Assembly (NCBI GenBank): GCA_030698405.1
Contig: JAUYMU010000030.1
Span: forward strand, 1 to 41,531
Length of the DNA: 41,531 nucleotides
DNA from: Bacteroidota bacterium
GTDB lineage: Bacteria; Bacteroidota; Bacteroidia; Bacteroidales; Prolixibacteraceae
Direction: 5' to 3'
Part shown: piece by piece, positions 1 to 7,019 of the stretch
How the letters are laid out: each line of letters opens with the position of its first letter
Numbering within the stretch: position 1 is the stretch's first letter
Notes under the pieces: model-generated
The model's database searches: none
The model's input: only the letters and a program-made list of their open reading frames with translations
Told to the model about the DNA's origin: nothing
Translations under genes and position numbers: made by a program

Positions 1-74
1 AAAAGACGAGCTAAAGACAATCCCGGATGAGGGGATTGCAAAAACAGGCAAAGCAGATGTTTTTCTTGAAAATG
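1..74 (+). repeat. Direct repeat, copy 1: shared 5' coding segment of the two lead lipoproteins
   Basis: Bases 1-62 are identical to 5298-5359. After one mismatch (63 versus 5360) another 11 bases match. Identity then falls quickly to the level expected of diverged paralogues. The left limit is the window edge, so the repeat probably extends through the signal peptide and leader. Confidence 0.9.
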
Positions 75-955
75 GGTATCTGGCATTTAAAAACATGAAT
101 GCTGTTGATAGTGTGATAAATGTATTGAATAGCATGAACCGGCAGGGAAAAGATGCCTGGGAACAGCAAATGGGGTTAAAGAGTGCCCGTGCAGAGTTTG
201 ACATACTTTTTGATGAGTACGAAAAACTGACCACAAAAGAGGAGTTCCTGAAGTTTAAGGTAAAGTATGCTGACAAGTTAAAGTTTAACGAAAAGGATGA
301 AACTGATTGCTCAATTGGATTCCCATTTAAAACGATTTATTTTTTACCTGTTTTAAATTCACATGGTATTTATAAGGTTGGGAATAGTCTTATTAAATTC
401 ACCAAAGAAGATCAAATCATTATATTAGACGGTGATTTATCTAAGCTCAATAATTTAGAAGCTTATGTTGGGAATGAGAACGTATTCATTGTGCCAAAAT
501 TAAAGAGTGGCAATACGGATATTGAATATGACAATTTCGAATGGGACAATCCAAATGTTGCAGCAAGACCAAACTATTGGTTTACTACCCCTAATGGTAA
601 TGATCGAAGATACAGGAACTCACTTAGAAGGGAAAACTATTGGTATAACTTAGGCATTCCTTCTTCAGGGTGGAAGGTTTATGTATATCAAACAGGACAG
701 AAAAAAGGTACATTTGGATGGCGAGATTACAAAACAGTTTTAGGCTTACAAAATATTTCAATTAAAGTCGATAATTTTCCAACGTATCAGTATGCAGGAG
801 GACTGACTTCAAATGAAGTATATAGTTCCACCACGGTGATTGCACAGGATTTTGTATCAGGAAGTACATGGATGTTCAATTATAATCCAGGTGTTATATT
901 TTCCGCCCAAACAAAATCCAGAGGATATGATGTATGGGTTGATATAAATCATTGA
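2..955 (+). CDS. Surface-type lipoprotein, lead gene of envelope unit A (5'-truncated by window edge)
   Basis: The reading frame is open from the window edge, so the ATG at 95 is internal and the true start with its signal peptide lies to the left. The first visible residues (KDELKTIPDEGIAKTGKADV) match the residues just after the lipobox cysteine of the paralogue at 5236, so this is almost certainly also a lipoprotein. Further shared blocks are W-E-x-Q-x-G-L-K-S-A near the N-terminus and a middle segment of the form VLN..G..K.G..L..F.K..QI.I.DG.L..L. The C-terminal half is rich in Tyr, Trp, Asn and Gly, looks all-beta, and is only weakly like the paralogue. I do not recognise a functional family; a resemblance to Bacteroidota lipoproteins such as DUF4848 is possible but not established. 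It leads a unit with DUF4249, TonB-receptor and barrel genes, which suggests a cell-surface binding role. Confidence 0.8.
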   Translation, partial: KDELKTIPDEGIAKTGKADVFLENGYLAFKNMNAVDSVINVLNSMNRQGKDAWEQQMGLKSARAEFDILFDEYEKLTTKEEFLKFKVKYADKLKFNEKDETDCSIGFPFKTIYFLPVLNSHGIYKVGNSLIKFTKEDQIIILDGDLSKLNNLEAYVGNENVFIVPKLKSGNTDIEYDNFEWDNPNVAARPNYWFTTPNGNDRRYRNSLRRENYWYNLGIPSSGWKVYVYQTGQKKGTFGWRDYKTVLGLQNISIKVDNFPTYQYAGGLTSNEVYSSTTVIAQDFVSGSTWMFNYNPGVIFSAQTKSRGYDVWVDINH

Positions 956-970
956 AGATTATATTAAATA

Positions 971-1004
971 AATGGAAGTTGGCACACTTGTCAACTTCCA
1001 TTTT
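971..1004 (+). terminator. Strong hairpin after lipoprotein A
   Basis: An 11-bp perfect stem (AATGGAAGTTG at 971-981 with CAACTTCCATT at 992-1002) is followed by a short T run, starting 15 bases after the lipoprotein stop and ending 14 bases before the DUF4249 ATG. It looks like an intrinsic terminator or mRNA-stabilising 3' end with read-through, so the lipoprotein would be made in excess of the downstream genes. Unit B has a hairpin at the equivalent place. Confidence 0.65.
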
Positions 1005-1016
1005 AAACAACTGTAA

Positions 1017-1907
1017 ATGAAAGAAATAATAAAATTACCGGCATGGTTCCTTTTTGTTTTGTTCCCCTTAATCAGTTTATTTTTAAGCTGTCGCAATGAC
1101 GTGGAGTTATCGTTCACTCATGAGCCCAAATTATGTCTTAACTGTATCCTAAACCCTGATTCGATTATAAAAGCAGACTTGTCATTGTCACAGGCAATAG
1201 GAGATGCAGAAAATTTCATCCCAGTTGTTGGAGCAAAGATTGAGTTGTACGAAAACAATATATTTTATGGGGCTTTAAGCGATAATGAAACTGGAAATTA
1301 TTCAATAAAATATCATCCACAATACGGTGTCGAATATAAAATCAGGGTTGAAAAAGATGGTCATCCGACATTTGAGGCAACAACCAAAGTTCCAAACAAA
1401 ACGAGAATAGAATCAACGATAGAAATAACCGACCCCAAAGAAGAGCTTTTTAAAAGAACAGTAGATATTTTCGACCCCAAAGGCAAGAACCAGTACTGGC
1501 TTTACTCATACAGCATTAATGGCACCCAAAAGAACATAAGCACATTATATGCCAATTTATATGAACCTTTTTTTGACGATTTCAATAAAAAACAAGAAAC
1601 GGAATCGAAATATGGGTTTCAATATCATTATATGATCCGTATCAATGATGACAAATTTGATGGTAATATACTGCAAATAAACAATCCAGTACAAAGAAAA
1701 TCTACTATTTATACGGATGTTCATATATACATGGAAGTTGATATTCATTATGACAAGCACCTAAAAACAAGCATTCAGGCACTAATGCTTAAAGAAGAGG
1801 AAATTCCAATGAGCGAACCGGTACAAATATATTCGAATATAAATAATGGTTATGGAATATTTGGTTCGTGTGTGATGTTCACGATAATCAATTACCCAAC
1901 GAAGTAA
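1017..1907 (+). CDS. DUF4249 family lipoprotein (unit A)
   Basis: This 296 aa protein has a lipoprotein signal ending at LFLSC (Cys25), followed by R-N-D, so it is probably anchored in the outer membrane. After the signal it has the DUF4249 pattern: a short L-x-L-N-C-x-L-N-P-D strand, then P-V-V-G-A-K-I-E-L-Y-E-N with a following G-N-Y-S segment, Y-G-V-E-Y-K-I-R-V, and T-K-V-P-N-K-T. These are features of an N-terminal Ig-like fold. DUF4249 proteins are Bacteroidota-specific and are commonly encoded beside TonB-dependent receptors, perhaps as extracellular lids or partners; their molecular role is not established. It is shorter than the unit B homologue (365 aa), with the difference mainly in the middle and C-terminal part. 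It sits 53 bases before the receptor gene, probably in one transcript. The gene is visibly AT-rich. Confidence 0.8.
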   Translation: MKEIIKLPAWFLFVLFPLISLFLSCRNDVELSFTHEPKLCLNCILNPDSIIKADLSLSQAIGDAENFIPVVGAKIELYENNIFYGALSDNETGNYSIKYHPQYGVEYKIRVEKDGHPTFEATTKVPNKTRIESTIEITDPKEELFKRTVDIFDPKGKNQYWLYSYSINGTQKNISTLYANLYEPFFDDFNKKQETESKYGFQYHYMIRINDDKFDGNILQINNPVQRKSTIYTDVHIYMEVDIHYDKHLKTSIQALMLKEEEIPMSEPVQIYSNINNGYGIFGSCVMFTIINYPTK

Positions 1908-1960
1908 ACACAAATAAGTCCCTTCATCTTATTAATCAGTAATTTATCAAAACGAACTCC

Positions 1961-4270
1961 GTGAAAATCAAAATACTTTTATTATTTCTCTATTTCCCGA
2001 TTCTTTTATTTTCCCAATCAAAAAAAACCATATCCGGTTTTGTCACTGATGCACATACCGGAGAAAGTTTGATAGGTGCATCGGTATTCGATCTCAGCCT
2101 GACCAAAGGTATAACAACTAATGAATATGGCTTTTACAGCATTACAATTGAAACTGGCAACCGTATCCTGCAAAGTAGTTATGTGGGATATAATTCTGAA
2201 TCGAGAAAGTTAATATTACAAAACGACACAGTCATTAATTTCAGTTTGGGTTCAAGTCTTCTACTGAAAGAGGTTGATATAGTACGACATAGGAGTGAAG
2301 TTTCCAATCCGGAGTTATCGGGACTAACAAAGCAACAACTTAATCTGCCGTTTTTAAACAGTATGCCGGTAATTTTGGGCGAACGCGATCTGTTAAAAAC
2401 CATTCAATATCTCCCTGGAATTAAATCGGGGAAAGAAAATACAACCAATTTTAATGTGCGGGGAGGTGATGGCGACCAGAATTTGATTCTTCTAGATGGG
2501 GTTCCCGTTTATAACGTCAGCCATTTAATGGGGTTCTTCTCCATATTCAACAACGACGCAATAAAACATGCTTCTCTATACAAAGGTGGTATTCCTGCCC
2601 GATATGGTGGGCGTTTGTCCTCGGTTCTTGATGTGGCTATGAAAGAAGGAAATTTGAAACGCGACGGGGGAGTTTTTTCCATTAGCCCTATATCTGCAAG
2701 GATATCATTTGAATCACCGATAAAAATTGATACCAGCGCTTTCATCGTTTCGTACCGAAGATCGTTTATTGACCTGCCGATGCGGCTTATTCAGGCAATG
2801 AACGGCGAAGATTTTAAATACGGATATTTCTTTCATGATTTTAATGGGAAAGCTAACTGGAAACTGAATGAAAATAATAGAATATACCTTAGCTTTTATT
2901 TTGGGAAAGACAAAAGTTATTCCAGAAGGGATGATAAACTGGGGGAAAATAAATGGGAATACTATTGGGGAAATCTCACCTCTGTTTTTCGCTGGAACAA
3001 AATATTCACAAACAACTTATTTGCCAACTTCTCTGCATATTACAGTCAATTCAACCATACTCAGAAATCGGAATATAAAACAAATGGGATTGATTCGCGA
3101 TACAATACGAATTCAAATCTGAAGGATTTAAGTTTAAGTTCCGATTTCGACTACTTTCCTTTCTCCAATTATTCAATTAAATTCGGTGCAAAAATTTCTT
3201 TATTTGAATTTTCACCAAATATTTCTCAAGTCAGAAATTCAAATATTGAAATATTACCAGAGGTTTCCATAGACAGGCAATCAATCAACTCCGCTATATA
3301 TATAGAAAATATTTTCCAAACAGGAAAGTTTGATTTTAACATAGGGTCCAGGTTCTCGTGTTACAATGTCAACAAAAAAACCTATTTGTCGCTGCAACCA
3401 AGAGCTTCCTTAAAATATAATGCTGAAAAATTCAGTACAAGTGCAACTTATACTGAAATGGATCAGTTCATGCATCTGTTGTCCAATTCAGGAATGGGTA
3501 TGCCAACCGATTTATGGGTGGCCTCTACCGAGAAGATTGGCCCTCAAAAGGCTAGACAGATTTCTCTGGGAATATCATCAATGAAATATAAAAAACTATC
3601 ATTTGACCTGGAAGGATATTATAAATGGATGTTTGATGTCATACAGCTTAAAGAAGGAACAATGTTTACCAATACAAATAACTATACATGGGACGACTAT
3701 GTAGTTACAGGAAGAGGAAGAGCATACGGTCTTGAATTCATGACTCAAAAAACAGAAGGAAAGTACACCGGCATTTTTTCTTATACTCTATCCTGGTCAG
3801 AAAGAAAGTTTGCAGAAATAAACGCCAGCCGATGGTTCCCATTTAAGTATGACCGAAGGCATGACTTTTCATTTCTGGCCGAATACCATTTCCCTGAAAA
3901 GTATCTTCGGAAGAAATCAATTTCAATCGCTTTCACCTTACAATCGGGCAATAACCTAAGCATTCCAGACACTAAACATAAAGGATTTGTTCCTGAAGGC
4001 CTGGAAGGTGGTTCTTCTGTTGAAAAATGGAAGGAAAGGCAAACCTTTAATGAACCCAATAATTTTAAAATGCCCACTTTCCATCATCTTGACATTGGTT
4101 ATAATATTGAACAGAAGAGATATAAACGAAATAGCATAACCTGGTCTTTTTCTATATACAATGTTTATAATCGAATGAATCCCTGGTATTATTACGATGA
4201 AGGTGAGAAAGTTAAACAATTCTCGATGTTTCCGTTTATTCCATCTGTGTCATTCACATATAGATGGTAG
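1961..4270 (+). CDS. TonB-dependent outer-membrane receptor with carboxypeptidase-regulatory-like N-domain (unit A)
   Basis: This 769 aa protein starts at a GTG codon directly before a clear signal peptide (about residues 1-18, ending FSQS). Residues 22-100 form the carboxypeptidase-D-regulatory-like domain (ISGFVTDAHTGESLIGASV). Residues about 125-230 are the plug, with NFNVRGGDGDQNLILLDGVP (164-182) and YKGGIPARYGGRLSSVLDV. The rest is a 22-strand-type barrel ending in an aromatic residue (FTYRW). The length is short for SusC (about 1000 aa) and suits the FecA-like class that is paired with DUF4249 rather than SusD. It imports an unknown ligand across the outer membrane using TonB energy. 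Its close homologue in unit B has the same motifs. There is no sigma/anti-sigma pair nearby and no N-terminal signalling domain. Confidence 0.9.
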   Translation: MKIKILLLFLYFPILLFSQSKKTISGFVTDAHTGESLIGASVFDLSLTKGITTNEYGFYSITIETGNRILQSSYVGYNSESRKLILQNDTVINFSLGSSLLLKEVDIVRHRSEVSNPELSGLTKQQLNLPFLNSMPVILGERDLLKTIQYLPGIKSGKENTTNFNVRGGDGDQNLILLDGVPVYNVSHLMGFFSIFNNDAIKHASLYKGGIPARYGGRLSSVLDVAMKEGNLKRDGGVFSISPISARISFESPIKIDTSAFIVSYRRSFIDLPMRLIQAMNGEDFKYGYFFHDFNGKANWKLNENNRIYLSFYFGKDKSYSRRDDKLGENKWEYYWGNLTSVFRWNKIFTNNLFANFSAYYSQFNHTQKSEYKTNGIDSRYNTNSNLKDLSLSSDFDYFPFSNYSIKFGAKISLFEFSPNISQVRNSNIEILPEVSIDRQSINSAIYIENIFQTGKFDFNIGSRFSCYNVNKKTYLSLQPRASLKYNAEKFSTSATYTEMDQFMHLLSNSGMGMPTDLWVASTEKIGPQKARQISLGISSMKYKKLSFDLEGYYKWMFDVIQLKEGTMFTNTNNYTWDDYVVTGRGRAYGLEFMTQKTEGKYTGIFSYTLSWSERKFAEINASRWFPFKYDRRHDFSFLAEYHFPEKYLRKKSISIAFTLQSGNNLSIPDTKHKGFVPEGLEGGSSVEKWKERQTFNEPNNFKMPTFHHLDIGYNIEQKRYKRNSITWSFSIYNVYNRMNPWYYYDEGEKVKQFSMFPFIPSVSFTYRW

Positions 4271-4300
4271 TCACAATTAATCAATTTACTATAATTTCAC

Positions 4301-4900
4301 ATGAAAACAATCACAACAATTCTATTGGTACTTTCCATCCTATTCCTAAATGCACAGGAGAAATTTTCACTCGGTGTTCAGGTGGAAGGAATTTATTCGA
4401 CACCTCAGAATCAAGGTTTATTCCCTGCGCAAATCGACAAAGACTTCGGAGGTGGTGTCGGAATGTATTACTCTCATCAGATCTGGAAATCATTCTCTGC
4501 AAATACCGGGCTAAACTACCGATATGTTCAGTACAATAAATTCGACAAAAACGTAGGTTACCCTATTGGTTATCCGACGCTTGATGGTTTCAAGTACAAT
4601 CAAAACTATTTGGTTTTACCAGTCAATCTCCGGAAAAGCTTTTTGAACGAAAAGCTATTTATTGAAACAGGAATGGAATTAGCCCGGATTTTAGGAAGAG
4701 ATAAAAAAGACCCCCAAACTGAATTGCTTTGGAAAATTGGTGCAGGAAGTAAAATCGGAAAATTAAGCTATTCGTTAAACTACACCTGGGGAAGTAAGGA
4801 ACAGTTTGATGTTCTGAGATTAGAGCCGGATTTTAGAGTGGTAATCTATAAAAGCCGGATATTGCAATTCAAGGTTTCGTACCCGCTGTGGCAAAAATAA
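4301..4900 (+). CDS. Small outer-membrane beta-barrel protein (unit A)
   Basis: This 199 aa protein has a Sec signal peptide (residues 1-18, cut near LNAQEK), then alternating amphipathic strands with many Tyr, Phe and Gly residues and no transmembrane helix, as expected for an 8-strand-type barrel. It ends LQFKVSYPLWQK. The unit B homologue ends LQLNLSYPIWQKQ, and both share an N-terminal pattern of gv..EG......Q, then G.G.G.Y.S...w...sa..gl.YRY. This shows they are paralogues. It follows the receptor gene by 30 bases and is the last gene of unit A. The function is unknown; it may support assembly or act as an extra channel or anchor for the receptor complex. Confidence 0.75.
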   Translation: MKTITTILLVLSILFLNAQEKFSLGVQVEGIYSTPQNQGLFPAQIDKDFGGGVGMYYSHQIWKSFSANTGLNYRYVQYNKFDKNVGYPIGYPTLDGFKYNQNYLVLPVNLRKSFLNEKLFIETGMELARILGRDKKDPQTELLWKIGAGSKIGKLSYSLNYTWGSKEQFDVLRLEPDFRVVIYKSRILQFKVSYPLWQK

Positions 4901-4925
4901 TTATAAGGATATCAACTAAAAATAA

Positions 4926-4994
4926 TCACCGCTCCAGCCAAAACTCCGTCCCAGCTTTTGATTTTCAGTGGCAAATTTCATCTCACACCTCTAT
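4926..4994 (-). pseudogene. Decayed 3' end of an alkC-like gene
   Basis: Read on the minus strand, this segment ends S-K-A-G-T-E-F-W-L-E-R-stop, very like the T-K-A-E-T-K-F-W-L-E-G-stop end of the alkC gene at 10656. Over the last 35 bases 27 match. Further upstream it still resembles the alkC Ig-like domain (an E-x-x-D-E-I stretch against E-H-R-L-E-I) but contains in-frame stops, one of them at a CGG/CGA-like arginine position, and a length change. Nothing recognisable remains beyond about 4994. It is probably a relic of a duplication that carried an alkC 3' end. Confidence 0.5.
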
Positions 4995-5131
4995 GCACCT
5001 AAAAACCAGACTATTAAACGTTTTTTTTTGCAAATCATAATTCATAATCATTCCAAATTGTGACTTTAATTGAAATTTAATATAATTATAGGGTTACCTT
5101 TTGTATATTTATGGAATTAAAGAATAGAGAA

Positions 5132-5164
5132 CCCGGCCTCCCGATTTACATCGAAAAAGCCGGG
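5132..5164 (+). terminator. GC-rich hairpin between units A and B (terminator or leader hairpin)
   Basis: CCCGGC at 5132-5137 pairs with GCCGGG at 5159-5164 across a 21-base loop, followed by the T-rich stretch GTTGTAATTATTTATT. It may end unit A transcription, or sit in the 5' leader of lipoprotein B. The loop is long and the T tract is interrupted, so the call is weak. Confidence 0.35.
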
Positions 5165-5235
5165 CCGTAGTTGTAATTATTTATTAACCCGGAAAGGATA
5201 GTTCGCGCTGCCCTTCCAATTAACACTTCAAAAGT

Positions 5236-6303
5236 ATGAAAAAATTAATGTTTATGGCAGTAATTGCTATGGTTTTAACAGTATTTAATGCTTGTACAAA
5301 AGACGAGCTAAAGACAATCCCGGATGAGGGGATTGCAAAAACAGGCAAAGCAGATGTTTATCTTGAAAATGATTACCTCGTTGTAAAAGACTTCGAAACT
5401 GTTGTTAGCTTACAAAAGGTGTTACAGAACAAATCGCTTGAAGAACAATCGAGTTGGGAGGATCAATTGGGATTAAAATCTGCAAAAATGTTCAGGTCTC
5501 AATCATCTGATAAATTGGCTGGATTTCAGAATCAGCCTGATGCTGAAAACTTCATTAAGGAATTGATTAAAGAAGGTTACTTTAGCATGAATGATTCCTC
5601 AATGTGCTACCCATTTTACAATTTCTCCTGGGATTGTGTATTGAATAAAAATGGGGTTATAAAAATTGGTGACGTTTTATACTGCTTTCAAAAAGATGCT
5701 CAGATTGCCATAGTTGATGGTAAATTGAAAACATTAGATCAATTTCTGATTAATCCCGAAAGTTATGACACCGCTCTTGTTAAGGTATATTCTTTCCAAA
5801 AGTTAAAATCAACAACGCCGACTAATTACGGATTGGTAAAAAATGTTGCACAAAGTGGATCGAATTACAGATTTACACTTGGATTGTTCTGGTCTATGTC
5901 TAAAACAAAGGTTTTTAATGGGGCTCAATGGGTTGACGTTCAAAACGGTGTTAAATATGAACTCTATTTCCACAATGAAACGAAGACTGCGTGGTGGTGG
6001 AATGATAATCGAACTTATTTCTATCATCAACACATCAGTTATGATATCGGAGGAAATTACGATTCGAAAATGAAAAAATATTTTGACCGTTTATCAAATT
6101 CTACAGCAGGAAGTTGGTATAAGGTTAATCCTTCTCAGCTTGCAAATGTTTATGTAGATGTAGCAACATGGTATTTTGGAACATGGTACGATATAGGTAC
6201 TTTTCCAACCTACCCTGGTGCCACGATTTATAATTGCATCAATAAGGGCGCTTGTGATTCTTTTGGTGGGCAAAACAATCCGATCACATTAACAGTAAAT
6301 TAA
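5236..6303 (+). CDS. Surface-type lipoprotein, lead gene of envelope unit B
   Basis: This 355 aa protein has a lipoprotein signal ending VFNAC (Cys20). The next residues, TKDELK, are charged and acidic, as in Bacteroidota lipoprotein export signals, so surface exposure is likely but inferred. Residues 21-45 are nearly identical to the lead lipoprotein of unit A. W-E-D-Q-L-G-L-K-S-A and the CVLNKNGVIKIGDVLYCF / IAIVDGKLKTL segment are also shared. The C-terminal half is aromatic-rich (AWWWNDN, TWYFGTWYD) and beta-like, with two cysteines near the end. I do not recognise the family. It precedes the barrel, receptor and DUF4249 genes of unit B, separated from them by a 36-base palindrome. Confidence 0.8.
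   Translation: MKKLMFMAVIAMVLTVFNACTKDELKTIPDEGIAKTGKADVYLENDYLVVKDFETVVSLQKVLQNKSLEEQSSWEDQLGLKSAKMFRSQSSDKLAGFQNQPDAENFIKELIKEGYFSMNDSSMCYPFYNFSWDCVLNKNGVIKIGDVLYCFQKDAQIAIVDGKLKTLDQFLINPESYDTALVKVYSFQKLKSTTPTNYGLVKNVAQSGSNYRFTLGLFWSMSKTKVFNGAQWVDVQNGVKYELYFHNETKTAWWWNDNRTYFYHQHISYDIGGNYDSKMKKYFDRLSNSTAGSWYKVNPSQLANVYVDVATWYFGTWYDIGTFPTYPGATIYNCINKGACDSFGGQNNPITLTVN
5298..5371 (+). repeat. Direct repeat, copy 2: shared 5' coding segment of the two lead lipoproteins
   Basis: Bases 5298-5359 are identical to window bases 1-62. The match continues with one mismatch to 5371. In this copy it begins inside the lipobox (around the Cys codon) and runs 25 codons into the mature protein. Confidence 0.9.
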
Positions 6304-6310
6304 TCACTTA

Positions 6311-6346
6311 TGTCTGATCATGCAAATTAATTTGTATGATCAGACA
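6311..6346 (+). repeat. 36-base near-perfect palindrome after lipoprotein B
   Basis: The left arm TGTCTGATCATGCAAA (6311-6326) pairs with the right arm 6331-6346 around a TTAA loop. The one mismatch at DNA level becomes a G-U pair in RNA, giving a 16-bp stem. It starts 7 bases after the lipoprotein B stop and ends 15 bases before the barrel ATG at 6362, with no T run after it. It is more likely an mRNA 3'-end protector, processing site or attenuator than a simple terminator. Confidence 0.85.
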
Positions 6347-6361
6347 ACTATAAAACTCAAC

Positions 6362-7018
6362 ATGAAAAGACTATCTTTATTTCTCACAATTCTCTTTTTT
6401 ACTTTATTCGGTTATTCCCAATCCAAGACCGAGTTTGGGGTAACCACTGAAGGTTCATGGTTTTTGCCACACCAAACAACTGGTCGCGATTGGGCTACCA
6501 AAGCAGGATTTGGAACCGGGATTGGTGTTTATGCCTCACAAAACTTTTTCTGGCGATTTTCTGCCGACATAGGGCTAGCGTATCGGTACAAGCAGATGCA
6601 ACAGCATTATGTAATTTATAAAGGTGGTGGGGGTTATACTGAAAATAGTGGTGGTTATGATCCCAATGTATATGAATCAGATAATATTGAAGGTTGGGAC
6701 AAGTTTCCTTTGCATTATATTGTTGTGCCTGTTCATCTCCAGATGCTTTTAAGCAAAAGCCTTTTTGTCATGGGAGGTATTGAATCGACCTGGCTGACGA
6801 ATTACGAAGCTGTGAATGAAAAGCCTGAATTTAACTGGACGATTGGATTTGGCAGCCAAAAACATAAATTGAACTGGTCGGTTAATTACATAAAAGGATT
6901 TAAGGATCAGGGCTTTGGCGATATTGAAATTAAAGCAGATGGCCATTACAGAGGGTCAATAAACCGTAACAACATGCTCCAACTCAACCTCTCATACCCC
7001 ATCTGGCAAAAACAATAA
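6362..7018 (+). CDS. Small outer-membrane beta-barrel protein (unit B)
   Basis: I chose the ATG at 6362 rather than 6320 because the signal peptide (MKRLSLFLTILFFTLFGYSQ) starts there and the earlier ATG lies inside a palindrome. The 218 aa product has amphipathic strands rich in Tyr, Trp and Gly, and ends LQLNLSYPIWQKQ like the unit A barrel. A Gly/Tyr-rich loop of about 25 residues (YKGGGGYTENSGGYDPNVY), not present in the unit A copy, is probably extracellular. The gene ends one base before the receptor ATG, so the two are tightly coupled. The function is unknown. Confidence 0.78.
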   Translation: MKRLSLFLTILFFTLFGYSQSKTEFGVTTEGSWFLPHQTTGRDWATKAGFGTGIGVYASQNFFWRFSADIGLAYRYKQMQQHYVIYKGGGGYTENSGGYDPNVYESDNIEGWDKFPLHYIVVPVHLQMLLSKSLFVMGGIESTWLTNYEAVNEKPEFNWTIGFGSQKHKLNWSVNYIKGFKDQGFGDIEIKADGHYRGSINRNNMLQLNLSYPIWQKQ

Positions 7019-7019
7019 C

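Larger units (their letters stand above)
4901..5235. other. Intergenic region between units A and B
   Basis: The left part holds the alkC-like remnant (4926-4994). The middle (5000-5110) is AT-rich with a nine-T run at 5021-5029. A near -7 element, TATATTTA, lies at 5104-5111 but no good -33 partner is visible. A GC hairpin (5132-5164) follows. The remaining 71 bases lead to the lipoprotein B start with no Shine-Dalgarno sequence. The promoter for unit B must lie here but I cannot place it securely. Confidence 0.5.

Noticed and set aside
4921-4983. Short minus-strand frame beginning MKFATENQKLG as a small gene
   Set aside because: It is out of frame with the AlkC-like similarity that explains the same bases, and only about 21 codons long.
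6320-6361. Earlier start for the unit B barrel protein
   Set aside because: It lies inside the 36-base palindrome and would place 14 polar residues before an otherwise complete signal peptide.
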